64,000 bases of DNA from positions 1 through 64,000 of the forward strand of contig JAEWAK010000012.1 of NCBI GenBank assembly GCA_023391695.1, written 5' to 3'. The first letter of the stretch is position 1. Each line of letters starts with the position of its first letter. A program made the position numbers and the translations under genes. This document shows, piece after piece, positions 8,850 to 16,307 of this stretch. Under the pieces are notes generated by a model that made no database searches, was not told the origin of the DNA, and saw only the letters and a program-made list of their open reading frames with translations. This DNA comes from Bacillota bacterium (GTDB lineage: Bacteria > Bacillota > Clostridia > Lachnospirales > Lachnospiraceae).

Positions 8850-9656
8850 CTATTCCAGTATTCTTTCCAAAACAGGAATTAATTCCAATGGATATTTATG
8901 TCCGTCGTTTTTTAATATCTTTATTGCAGTGTCCATGTCCCGTGGCTGTTTATAAGGCCGGCCGGATGTAATGGCATCAATGGCATCGGCAACCATTACA
9001 ATCTTTGCATTCAGGCATATTTCATCCCCCTTCAGCCCATTCGGGTATCCGCTCCCATCCAGCCTTTCATGATGCTGCTGAACAATATCCGTGCAATTCT
9101 TGGGCAGATTATATGGTGCAAGAGAACTGACTCCCAATTCACAATGCTGTCTCATATAAATCATTTCCATTTCGTCCAGGGGACCGGGTTTTTGTATGAT
9201 GGCTTTAGGAACCAGGAGTTTTCCTATGTCATGCATAAAAGCTCCCAGGCCAAGATTCCACAATTCTTCATCGTTGTAATTAAGTTCTACTGCCATCATC
9301 AGCGAAATCATGGCTACATCAATGGAATGGGTGTACATCCAGTCCACATAGTTAGTCAGGGCATTGACCAGCAGCCACCAGGGCTTTGTTTTGGACTCAA
9401 ATATGATGGTACTTAATACCTTATTGGAATACTCCAGAATACGTGCATCGCGGATATTGATCCTTTCTCCGAGTTTTTTGGCGATCGGATAAGTTAACAT
9501 ACCCTGTTTCATATCCGCTTTGACCCGTGCAATCTCTTCATAGCTTGCACGGGTTTTCAATTTTGCTATTACCGCTTCTGAGGTTTTTTGGCCTTTGGCC
9601 AGCAGCAGCACCCCATTTTTATCATAGATGTTTTTCTTAACGAAATATTCCGGCAT
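8850..9656 (-). CDS. HD-GYP domain phosphohydrolase (likely c-di-GMP phosphodiesterase)
   Basis: 268 aa. The HD-GYP core occupies about residues 110-265: HSIDVAMIS, the HD pair in AFMHDIGKLLVPKAIIQKPG, HCELG, and QQHHERLDGSGYPNGLKGDE, which is the full HHExxDGxGYP signature, then IVMVADAIDAITSGRPYK. The N-terminal 100 residues resemble the DUF3369/PilZ-like leader of clostridial HD-GYP proteins (KNIYDKNGVLLLAKGQ). It should hydrolyse cyclic di-GMP in the cytoplasm. GAAAGGAG precedes the ATG. No consensus promoter is visible in the 120 bases up to the inverted-repeat site at 9777-9808, which suggests control by the adjacent recombinase cassette (inference). Confidence 0.9.
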   Translation of the reverse strand: MPEYFVKKNIYDKNGVLLLAKGQKTSEAVIAKLKTRASYEEIARVKADMKQGMLTYPIAKKLGERINIRDARILEYSNKVLSTIIFESKTKPWWLLVNALTNYVDWMYTHSIDVAMISLMMAVELNYNDEELWNLGLGAFMHDIGKLLVPKAIIQKPGPLDEMEMIYMRQHCELGVSSLAPYNLPKNCTDIVQQHHERLDGSGYPNGLKGDEICLNAKIVMVADAIDAITSGRPYKQPRDMDTAIKILKNDGHKYPLELIPVLERILE

Positions 9657-9748
9657 CTTTACAACTCCTTTCTATTGACTTGCTCTCCGGCCGCAGGTTC
9701 AGCCCGGGGCCGTATTTCTCCAATCTTCGGAAGTTTGTAGTTAATTAT

Positions 9749-9771
9749 GTTAAATAATAGGATTATTTAAC
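9749..9771. promoter_or_regulatory. Perfect 10-bp-arm palindrome upstream of HD-GYP gene
   Basis: GTTAAATAAT at 9749-9758 is mirrored by ATTATTTAAC at 9762-9771 around AGG. It sits between the recombination-type site (9777) and the HD-GYP gene start (9656). It could be an operator, a weak hairpin in the leader or an accessory site. Confidence 0.55.
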
Positions 9772-9776
9772 TAATA

Positions 9777-9808
9777 AAATGCAACATTCTCGTAATTTTG
9801 TTGCATTT
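9777..9808 (+). repeat. 32-bp inverted repeat, left copy (putative recombination site)
   Basis: AAATGCAACA at the left and TGTTGCATTT at the right are perfect 10-bp arms around a 12-bp centre TTCTCGTAATTT. The reverse complement of 10576-10607 matches this copy at 29 of 32 positions. The layout of arms plus short core is that of a tyrosine-recombinase crossover site. Confidence 0.8.
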
Positions 9809-9883
9809 TTGTCCGGGATGAATCCTTTTATTTCAGGCTTTTAAACATTTCTTTCTCATACTGCTGAAATTTTTATGTATATT

Positions 9884-9927
9884 TTGCAATATCTTTTTTG
9901 TATAATATAATATAAAAAAGTTGCATT
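9884..9927 (+). promoter_or_regulatory. Promoter of the recombinase gene with a half-site
   Basis: TTGCAA (9884-9889), 16-base spacer, TATAAT (9906-9911). GTTGCATT at 9920-9927 equals one arm of the 32-bp site, which would allow the recombinase to bind over its own transcription start. AGGAG follows before the ATG at 9943. Confidence 0.5.
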
Positions 9928-9942
9928 AGGAGATTATTAAAA

Positions 9943-10503
9943 ATGACAGTAGAACCGATCAGGGAAAAAGCTAAAATCAAACAACTCTATCAATATCTGA
10001 ATGGAAGCGATCCAAAATATGCACTGATTTTTAAATTTGGAGTTAACACCGGCTTAAGAATAAGCGATATCATACCAATTAAAGCCAGTGATATATTTAA
10101 TGAGAAATGGCAGTTCAGGGATTATCTTATCTTAAATGAAAGAAAAACGGCAAAAGAGAAGAAAATCAAATTAAATGACACTCTTCGCAGGTGCCTTCTT
10201 AATTATGTTAAGACCCAGCATCTTGATTTTAAGGACTACCTTTTTCAAAGCCAGAAAGGGGGGCACCTGGGAAGAATTCAGGTTTATAAAGTTCTAAAAG
10301 AAGCCGCCACAGTCATGGGAATAGAAAATTTCGGGACGCATAGTTTAAGAAAGACATGGGGTTATTGGACCTATAAAATATCCAAATACAACATCGGGCT
10401 TATTATGGATACCTTTAATCACAGTTCACCCGGCATCACACTCCGTTATATCGGCATAAACCAGGATCAGAAAGACGAATTGTATTCCATAGTTCAACTA
10501 TAA
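9943..10503 (+). CDS. Short tyrosine recombinase (integrase/invertase-like)
   Basis: 186 aa, catalytic domain only, without the usual N-terminal SAM-like DNA-binding domain. All six catalytic positions can be placed: Arg39 (NTGLRISD), Lys68 (ERKTAKEKK), His133 and Arg136 (GTHSLRKTWG), His160 (FNHSSPG) and Tyr169 (ITLRYIGI). The gene lies between two inverted 32-bp near-palindromes and has its own promoter and AGGAG site. Short stand-alone tyrosine recombinases in clostridia include DNA invertases such as RecV. The surroundings fit an invertase better than an integrase because no cargo, tRNA target or phage gene is present. Confidence 0.9.
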   Translation: MTVEPIREKAKIKQLYQYLNGSDPKYALIFKFGVNTGLRISDIIPIKASDIFNEKWQFRDYLILNERKTAKEKKIKLNDTLRRCLLNYVKTQHLDFKDYLFQSQKGGHLGRIQVYKVLKEAATVMGIENFGTHSLRKTWGYWTYKISKYNIGLIMDTFNHSSPGITLRYIGINQDQKDELYSIVQL

Positions 10504-10533
10504 GATACCTTTTGGCATAAAGTTATTGATATA

Positions 10534-10562
10534 TTGACATTTCAGCGGTGATAGTATAGAAT
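10534..10562 (+). promoter_or_regulatory. Consensus promoter facing out of the recombinase cassette
   Basis: TTGACA (10534-10539), 17-base spacer, TAGAAT (10557-10562), reading rightwards across the 32-bp site at 10576-10607. No gene on the plus strand follows; the minisatellite does. If the segment between the two sites were inverted, this promoter would read leftwards into the HD-GYP gene. Confidence 0.65.
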
Positions 10563-10575
10563 TACTACTAAATAT

Positions 10576-10607
10576 AAATGCAACATAATTACGATAATGT
10601 TGTATTT
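10576..10607 (-). repeat. 32-bp inverted repeat, right copy (putative recombination site)
   Basis: AAATGCAACA and TGTTGTATTT are the arms around TAATTACGATAA. It is in opposite orientation to 9777-9808, with three mismatches. The asymmetric core gives each site a direction, and the two directions oppose, which predicts inversion rather than excision. Confidence 0.8.
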
Positions 10608-10770
10608 CATGGTTTAATTTACCATCATTTCTACCGTTGTTTTCCATTTATTAAACCGGTTCTAACTCTTTTCTATGTTCCTTTAAGCTGTCTGATGATT
10701 CCATTTGTTTTTATTATTTAACTCGATCCGTCACTCCGCCATAATATGGACTGCCGAAATGTCAATCATA

Positions 10771-11031
10771 TTTTTCATTTGTCGGTTACACAGTTTTTCA
10801 TTGTCGGTACTCAATTTTTCATTGTCGGCTACACAGTTTTTCACTGTCGGCTACACAGTTTTTCATTGCCCGCTACTCAGTTTTTCACTGTCGGCTACTC
10901 AGTTTTTTCACTGTCGGTTACTCAGTTTTTCATTGTCGGCCACAGTTTTTCACTATCGGCTACTCAGTTTTTCATTGTCGGCCACAGTTTTTCACTATCG
11001 GCTACGCAGTTTTTCACTGTCGGTTATACAT
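10771..11031. repeat. Minisatellite of twelve about 22-bp units
   Basis: Units begin TTTTTCAxT and read TTTTTCACTGTCGGCTACTC plus AG. Lengths are 20-23 bases; two 20-base units lack part of the GGCTACTCAG end. Each junction contains CAGTTTTTCACTG, a small dyad (CAGT/ACTG). The unit is not a multiple of three and open frames across it are by-products of its composition, not genes. It lies between the right recombination-type site and the 3' end of the alpha/beta hydrolase gene. Confidence 0.92.
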
Positions 11032-11110
11032 AAACCATTATACGAAAATACACAATTCCTCTCATCCAATGGAACAACATCGGTCTATACTCTTATTTTG
11101 CCGAAACGGA

Positions 11111-11947
11111 TTATATCAAACTAAGCCACTCCAGGATCCGGTCAACTCCCTCCTTGTACCTCTGGCCTACCAGCAGCCCGGTATGGGTTGTTTTTTCAAG
11201 TCCCGTATATTCTGCGTTCAAATGCTCCGCTTCCGCCTTGCCACACCTTTCATCCTCCTCGCTGTTTACTGCCCTGATGACCAGGCAGGGACAGGTTATC
11301 AGGCTGCTGTCAACGGAAATCCCATCCTTTGCCCCAAAGGGAAATGAACAGGCACGGAATGCCATTGTGGATTCCATAGCCAGGTATTTTTTCTGAAAAG
11401 CAATGTCCTCCGCCGACTCATCCATACTGCTTTGCTCGGTACGGGCCGGGGCAGGCACTACGATTCCCGGCGCATCTGTATTCCTATTTTCATATGGGAC
11501 TTTTTCATATACCTGCCTGCTGACACTGGAATCAATCAGTACAAGACCTTTTAAAGCTTCCGTCTCAGCCAGTTTCTGGCAGAGAATTCCTCCCATGCTG
11601 AACCCAAGGATTACCGGCGGTTCCCCCAAGTCATTTGTTATCTCGTTAATTACCTCCTTAATATCCTCCAGATAATCTTCAAAAGAAAGCCTGGTCATAT
11701 CCAGAACCCTGCTTCTGTAATTGCTTCGCAGATTCATCACATAGCATTTCCAGCCCTCCCTTACAAAATGGGGAATATACTTGCTCCACATCCAGCTGCC
11801 CGTGTAGGCACCATGTACAAACAGCAAAGGAGGCTTATTCCCGGATTCACCGTTATGGGCTGTGCCTTCATAAATCTCCAGGAACAGGTCATTTTCACCT
11901 ATATATTTTTCAATATGTTCCGGCAAGGTTTTCGTATAATCTTTCAT
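11111..11947 (-). CDS. Alpha/beta hydrolase
   Basis: 278 aa. Start at 11947 after GAGAGGAAATT; the longer frame to 12001 lacks a site. HGAYTGSWMW is the oxyanion-hole segment, LGFSMGG holds the nucleophilic Ser (GxSxG), and TTHTGLLVG near the end carries the His. An acidic residue in the NSEEDER region may complete the triad. No signal peptide, so cytoplasmic. The substrate is unknown; the family includes esterases, lipases and dehalogenases. It follows marR on the same strand, and a perfect copy of the marR operator lies 164 bases upstream. Confidence 0.85.
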   Translation of the reverse strand: MKDYTKTLPEHIEKYIGENDLFLEIYEGTAHNGESGNKPPLLFVHGAYTGSWMWSKYIPHFVREGWKCYVMNLRSNYRSRVLDMTRLSFEDYLEDIKEVINEITNDLGEPPVILGFSMGGILCQKLAETEALKGLVLIDSSVSRQVYEKVPYENRNTDAPGIVVPAPARTEQSSMDESAEDIAFQKKYLAMESTMAFRACSFPFGAKDGISVDSSLITCPCLVIRAVNSEEDERCGKAEAEHLNAEYTGLEKTTHTGLLVGQRYKEGVDRILEWLSLI

Positions 11948-12110
11948 AATTTCCTCTCTTTCCGCCGCCCCCGCGGCATAAAATTTGATGAAAGAAACCA
12001 CATCGCGGGTTCCTTCAGATTAAAAGATGTTTTTTTTACTCTTGTGAAAGTGTTTTTCTTTACTGTTCTCTTCCCGCCGTCAGCGGCGGCACTTGTTATC
12101 TTCCGTACTT

Positions 12111-12126
12111 AGTTTGATATCAAACT
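12111..12126. promoter_or_regulatory. Likely MarR operator upstream of the hydrolase gene
   Basis: AGTTTGATATCAAACT is a perfect 16-bp palindrome. The same AGTTT/AAACT arms recur in the marR promoter at 12575-12594, so one regulator probably binds both. Confidence 0.75.
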
Positions 12127-12142
12127 ATATGGGTAAATAAAA

Positions 12143-12565
12143 TCAAAAATTTTGGTAAATCTTATTTAAAATCCGAAACAATTCCTCCTTTTCTTTTTCT
12201 GAAATGCCGGAATAAAAGATATCCAGCACCTCTTTTGATATTTCCTCAAATACGGGCTGCAATTCATAGCCCTTGGGAGTCAGGGTGACATAGATGATCC
12301 TGGTATCTAAAGTATCCCTTTCTTTAGTCACATATCCAAGCCTTACCAGTTTGTCGACAAGGGCTGTGACGGTAGACTTATCCCTGCCGATCTTAGATGC
12401 AATTTCAGCCATGGTCATTTTGGGCCTGTGATTCAGCGCATGGAGGATATCCCCATGGGAAGTCACGATCCCTCCTATCCCGTGCCTTTCCATCTCGGAA
12501 ATAAGCCCCCGGTTTACCTTTTCCCTGATTTTTGAAATTAATGATATAATGTCATTTGCGTTCAT
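12143..12565 (-). CDS. MarR-family transcriptional regulator
   Basis: 140 aa, the normal length for the family. The winged helix covers about residues 30-100: KMTMAEIASKIGRDKSTVTALVDKLV is the helix-turn-helix region (about 50-75) and YVTKERDTLDTRIIYVTLT is the wing with the conserved DxR. The flanking helices form the dimer interface. No ribosome binding site precedes the ATG: the -10 box of a consensus promoter ends seven bases before the A of the ATG, so the mRNA may be leaderless. It probably represses itself and the alpha/beta hydrolase through the two AGTTT-AAACT palindromes. Confidence 0.92.
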   Translation of the reverse strand: MNANDIISLISKIREKVNRGLISEMERHGIGGIVTSHGDILHALNHRPKMTMAEIASKIGRDKSTVTALVDKLVRLGYVTKERDTLDTRIIYVTLTPKGYELQPVFEEISKEVLDIFYSGISEKEKEELFRILNKIYQNF

Positions 12566-12571
12566 GAATCT

Positions 12572-12600
12572 ATTATAGTTTTATATCAAACTATTGTCAA
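12572..12600 (-). promoter_or_regulatory. marR promoter with operator in the spacer
   Basis: On the minus strand TTGACA (12600-12595), a 17-base spacer and TATAAT (12577-12572) are a perfect sigma-A promoter. The palindrome ATAGTTT...AAACTAT (12575-12594) fills the spacer and part of the -10, the classical arrangement for autorepression. Confidence 0.85.
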
Positions 12601-12615
12601 TAAGCCGTGACAAAT

Positions 12616-13323
12616 TTATTTATCGATTTCCTCAACCATCCGGTATCCCACGCCGACTTCCGTTACAATATACTTTGGTTCCGCGGGATTTGCTTCCAGT
12701 TTCCTGCGGATATTGGCCATATTAACCCGGAGTGTCTGGTTTTCATTGGCATAAGGCCCCCAGATCTCCTTAATTATAAAATCATGGGTCAACACTTTAC
12801 CCACATTTCCCGACAGAAGAACGATAATTTTATATTCTATGGGTGTTAAATGGACATCTTTTCCTGCCAGGGTAATGGTCCTCTTGGTATAATCGATTTC
12901 AAGTTCCCCAAGTATGAATTTCTGGGCTTCCGTTACGGAATTCTGAACTGCTTTTTGGCTGTGCCTTAATGCAGTACGTATTCTTGCTAACAATTCCGAC
13001 GGTCCAAAGGGTTTTGTAACATAATCATCCGCCCCTAAGTCCAGGGCCTCCACCTTCTCCCGTTCATTTCCTCTGGCGGAAACAACGATTACGGGAATGT
13101 CATTCCAGGAACGGATATTTTTTAGAACCTCCGTACCGTCCATGTCCGGCAGTCCCAAATCCAGCAGGATAAGGTCCGGAACATGGGAAGCGGTCATGGT
13201 AACGGCTTCCCTGCCGTTAACGGCTTTTATCACGCCATAGGTATTCGCGGTTAATATGGCGGAAATAAAATTACTGATATATTCATCGTCTTCCACGATT
13301 AAAATCAGGACTTTATGATTCAT
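12616..13323 (-). CDS. kdpE: KdpE-type response regulator (OmpR family)
   Basis: 235 aa. Start at 13323 after GAGGAGAG, overlapping the end of kdpD by 11 bases. The receiver domain (about 6-120) has IVEDDE, the phosphorylated Asp in LILLDLGLPDMDG, and the KPFG loop. The C-terminal winged helix (about 135-233) contains ELEIDYTKRTITL, HLTPIEYKIIVLL and VNMANIRRKLE. With KdpD it normally senses K+ limitation or c-di-AMP and activates kdpFABC. Here the structural operon is reduced to a scar, so its present target is unclear. Confidence 0.93.
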   Translation of the reverse strand: MNHKVLILIVEDDEYISNFISAILTANTYGVIKAVNGREAVTMTASHVPDLILLDLGLPDMDGTEVLKNIRSWNDIPVIVVSARGNEREKVEALDLGADDYVTKPFGPSELLARIRTALRHSQKAVQNSVTEAQKFILGELEIDYTKRTITLAGKDVHLTPIEYKIIVLLSGNVGKVLTHDFIIKEIWGPYANENQTLRVNMANIRRKLEANPAEPKYIVTEVGVGYRMVEEIDK

Positions 13324-16012
13324 GATTTTCACTCTCCTCAAGTGGCAGTACAAATTGAAAAACCGCGCCGCCCGTTGTTTTATTTTTTGCTTCCATTTTC
13401 CCCTGGTGAGCCTTTATGATTGACATACAGATGGACAACCCGATTCCCATGCCCCTTGAGGAATCGGAACTGCGCTTCCCATTTGGCACAAAACTTTCAA
13501 AAAGATACGGAAAGTCCTCCGGCAGAATCCCCGCCCCATTGTCCGCCACTTCAAAAACCGCCTCCCTGCCGTTTCTTTTTACAGTCACTTCAATGGCGGC
13601 ATTGGACGGTGTATGTTTAATGGCATTTTCCAGCAGGTTGATAAGTACCTGGGAAATTAAAGTCCCATCCATGGGAACGATCAATAATTCCGCCGGAACT
13701 TTTACGGATATGTTCCGGTCCGGAAATCTTTTGCGGATGCGGCTGATGGCTTCCGCCACAATTTCCTCCGCTGCTTCCGGTGTCTTTACCACATTCATGG
13801 TGCCTTCATTGATGCGGGTTATGGACAGCAGATTTTCCACCATACGTATGAGCCACTGGGAATCTTCCTTAATATTAGATATCAGTTTATTCCTGGTTGC
13901 CATATCCAGGTTTTCACCGTTTTCCTGAATGACGGAACTTGCACCCAGAATACCGGTAAGGGGGGTACGAAGATCGTGGGAAATGGCCCGAAGCAGATTA
14001 CTTCTCATCTTCTCCCTTTCGGATTCCACCAGGATACGCCGCTGTTCATCGGAGAGCTTCTGGCGCTCCAGTGCCATTGCAACCTGGGAGGCTATCATAC
14101 GCAGAAACTGCCTGCTGTTATGGTTTACAAGACCATTGGCACAGGATATGCCAAGTACCCCAAGTACCCGGCCCTGTGATATCACCGGCATATAAAATCC
14201 TCCGGCGCCCATTAACGTATCCGTTCCGGCCCCGGCCCGTTTTTTATTGACAAACACCCAGTGTACTACAGCCTTCTCATCCTCCAACAGCATAAAAGAA
14301 GCATCTTCCTCACCGGATGCCTGCAGCAGGGTGCCGGCCGCTCCCTGGGCAGGGTCTTCCGTATAAAAGATAACCGACTTTTGAAACAAATTTATAATAT
14401 GCTCATTGGTTAATGCTATAATATTTTCAAGTCCCCTGGTTGCCAGCAGCTTTTTGTTAATTTCATATAATACTTCCGTCCGCCGTTCCCGGTCCGCCGC
14501 AAGAATAACCTGGGTTTTGATCCGGACGGTAAGGGCACTGGTAATGAGGGCAACAAGGAGCATAATGATGAAAGTAACGTAATATCCCGGCTGGACCGCA
14601 TAAAAGGTATATTCCGGTTTGGTAAAAAAGAAATTAAAGGTTAATACACTTGCCAGGGAGGCAATTATACCGTATATATATCCTTTGGTTATACGCGATA
14701 CAATAAGCACCGACAGGATATAGACCATAATATCATTCTGGTCCTCGATATTTAAACTTCGCAGCCCGAAGGAGACCAGGGTAGCTGCCGTTAGTATCCC
14801 AATCGTTTTAAACGTATCTGTCCAGGAAAAATATAATTTTCTTCCCCAGGTTTTCTTTAATTTCACATAGGACCTGCGGGCCGCGCTTCCCGGGATGATA
14901 TGGATTTCAACGGTCGGTAGGAGGGAGATCAGTTTATCTTCAAAATCCAGTTCAAATAAACTTTTTATTGTTTTTTTATTTCTGCTTTTTCCGATAACGA
15001 TATTAGTAATTCCTGAAACTTTGGCATATTCGGATACTATGTTGGCAATATCATAGCCGCTGAAGGTTACGATCTCGCCCCCTAATTTAGAAACCAGTTC
15101 CAGATTCTCTTTCACATTTTTCTGCTGGGCTTCCGACAGAGGGTCATTCTCGGAATTTTCCACATAAAGAGCCGTCCAGGGTGCATGAAATGCTTCTGCC
15201 GCCCTTGCCGTCCACCGGATACATTTGGCGGAAGACGGGGAAGGCCCGAAGCAGACCAGAAACTTTACATTAGCCATTTTTTCAGCTAAACCGCGTTCAT
15301 TCTGGTTCTCATAGCTGATCCGGTCCGCGGTTTTTCTCATGGCTATTTCACGGAGGATCCTGAGATTATCCTTGGTAAAGAAATTCTGCATGGCGGTCTG
15401 TGCCTGTTCCGGCCGGTATACCTTGCCTTCCTTTAAACGCTTTTGCAGTTCCTCCGGGTCAATATCGATCAGAACTACCTTATTGGCACGGTCAAATATA
15501 TAGTCCGGAACGGTTTCCCGGACCGTAATTTTCGTGATATCCTCCACCACATTATTCAGGCTTTCGATATGCTGCACATTGACCGTGGTGTATACATCTA
15601 TTCCCGCATTTAATAATTCTTCAATATCCTGGTAACGTTTTTTATTTCTTACACCACCCGTATTGGTATGTGCCAGTTCATCCACCAGGATAAGTTCCGG
15701 CTTCCGTCTTAACGCTTCGTCCAGATCGAATTCCTTTAGTTCCATATTCTTATATTTTATGCTTTTGGGCGGAAGCGCCGGCAAGCCCTTTAACAGAGCA
15801 ATGGTGTCCGGACGGGTATGGGGTTCCACATATCCGACCAGTACATCCACCCCAAATTTCTGCTGTTGCTGCGCATCGTCTAACATTGCATAGGTTTTTC
15901 CTACCCCTGCCGCATATCCAAAAAATATTTTTAGCCTCCCGCTCCCCGCAGGTCTGGCTGCCTGTATTTCTTCCAGTATATTGTCCGGATCAGGCCGTCT
16001 CTCCATATCCAT
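13313..16012 (-). CDS. kdpD: KdpD sensor histidine kinase
   Basis: 899 aa, full length. Start at 16012 (or 16006) with AGGTGG upstream. The N-terminal KdpD domain has Walker A GYAAGVGKT at residues 33-41 and DELAHTNTGG; a USP-like domain follows (about 250-370; FGPSPSS, IVIGKSRNKK), the fold known to bind c-di-AMP in Gram-positive KdpD. Four membrane segments lie at about 400-500, a GAF domain at about 520-650, HisKA with ISHDLRTPLTGI and the HATPase with NLLENAIKHT and GMGIGLSI. All catalytic motifs are intact, so the kinase appears functional although kdpABC is gone. Confidence 0.95.
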   Translation of the reverse strand: MDMERRPDPDNILEEIQAARPAGSGRLKIFFGYAAGVGKTYAMLDDAQQQQKFGVDVLVGYVEPHTRPDTIALLKGLPALPPKSIKYKNMELKEFDLDEALRRKPELILVDELAHTNTGGVRNKKRYQDIEELLNAGIDVYTTVNVQHIESLNNVVEDITKITVRETVPDYIFDRANKVVLIDIDPEELQKRLKEGKVYRPEQAQTAMQNFFTKDNLRILREIAMRKTADRISYENQNERGLAEKMANVKFLVCFGPSPSSAKCIRWTARAAEAFHAPWTALYVENSENDPLSEAQQKNVKENLELVSKLGGEIVTFSGYDIANIVSEYAKVSGITNIVIGKSRNKKTIKSLFELDFEDKLISLLPTVEIHIIPGSAARRSYVKLKKTWGRKLYFSWTDTFKTIGILTAATLVSFGLRSLNIEDQNDIMVYILSVLIVSRITKGYIYGIIASLASVLTFNFFFTKPEYTFYAVQPGYYVTFIIMLLVALITSALTVRIKTQVILAADRERRTEVLYEINKKLLATRGLENIIALTNEHIINLFQKSVIFYTEDPAQGAAGTLLQASGEEDASFMLLEDEKAVVHWVFVNKKRAGAGTDTLMGAGGFYMPVISQGRVLGVLGISCANGLVNHNSRQFLRMIASQVAMALERQKLSDEQRRILVESEREKMRSNLLRAISHDLRTPLTGILGASSVIQENGENLDMATRNKLISNIKEDSQWLIRMVENLLSITRINEGTMNVVKTPEAAEEIVAEAISRIRKRFPDRNISVKVPAELLIVPMDGTLISQVLINLLENAIKHTPSNAAIEVTVKRNGREAVFEVADNGAGILPEDFPYLFESFVPNGKRSSDSSRGMGIGLSICMSIIKAHQGKMEAKNKTTGGAVFQFVLPLEESENHES

Positions 16013-16049
16013 CCAAAACTTCACCACCTTTAATCATACAATAATTAAT

Positions 16050-16175
16050 TTATAATAATCCGTCAAGTGCCAAATTTACTTTTAAAACATTGACTGCCGG
16101 ATTACCGATAAAGCCAAGCAATCTTCCTCTTGTGTATTCATCAATAATATCTCTTACCGCTTCTTCCTTAATTCC
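16050..16175 (-). pseudogene. kdpC: kdpC remnant (C-terminal 41 codons)
   Basis: The frame GIKEEAVRDIIDEYTRGRLL, continuing GFIGNPAVNVLKVNLALD and ending GLL-stop, matches the conserved C-terminus of KdpC (...GFLGEPRVNVLxLNLALD). It opens directly after a TGA and has no start. It sits just upstream of kdpD, where kdpC belongs. Confidence 0.88.
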
Positions 16176-16221
16176 TCAGCAATATCAGATAAAACAAATC
16201 CAACAATATAATATGACTCAT
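16168..16221 (-). pseudogene. kdpA: kdpA remnant (first codons only)
   Basis: ATG at 16219-16221, overlapping the kdpF stop in ATGA and preceded by GGTGAGGAG. It reads MSHIILLDLFYLILLRN and then stops, resembling the hydrophobic start of KdpA. The frame then collides with the kdpC remnant, so most of kdpA, all of kdpB and most of kdpC are missing. Confidence 0.65.
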
Positions 16222-16307
16222 AACTCCTCACCTCTGAATAAGACATAGAATAAATAAATAAGTAAAGCGAAACCGATAATTGCTGTAACCGCTAATACGA
16301 CTCCCAA
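16218..16307 (-). CDS. kdpF: KdpF, small subunit of the K+-transporting ATPase
   Basis: 29 aa with a TTG start at 16307 and a strong AGGAGG eight bases upstream. The product (M)GVVLAVTAIIGFALLIYL and FYVLFRGEEL is one membrane helix, as in KdpF, which stabilises the KdpABC complex. Its TGA overlaps the ATG of the kdpA remnant as in normal kdp operons. A TTGATA/TATACA promoter candidate lies at about 16375-16403 on the minus strand. With no KdpABC left it is probably functionless, but it marks the old operon start. Confidence 0.8.
   Translation of the reverse strand: MGVVLAVTAIIGFALLIYLFYVLFRGEEL

Noticed and set aside
9777..10607. Integrative element or integron cassette
   Set aside because: The two sites are inverted, not direct, there is no cargo gene and no tRNA or phage gene; inversion is the simpler reading, though not proven.
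10771..11031. CRISPR array
   Set aside because: Units follow each other without unique spacers, and no cas genes are present.
10705..11124. Long plus-strand open frames (139 and 95 codons) rich in FSLSATQFF and FHCR
   Set aside because: They are read-through of the 22-bp minisatellite, which has no stops in several frames; no ribosome site and no protein-like conservation.
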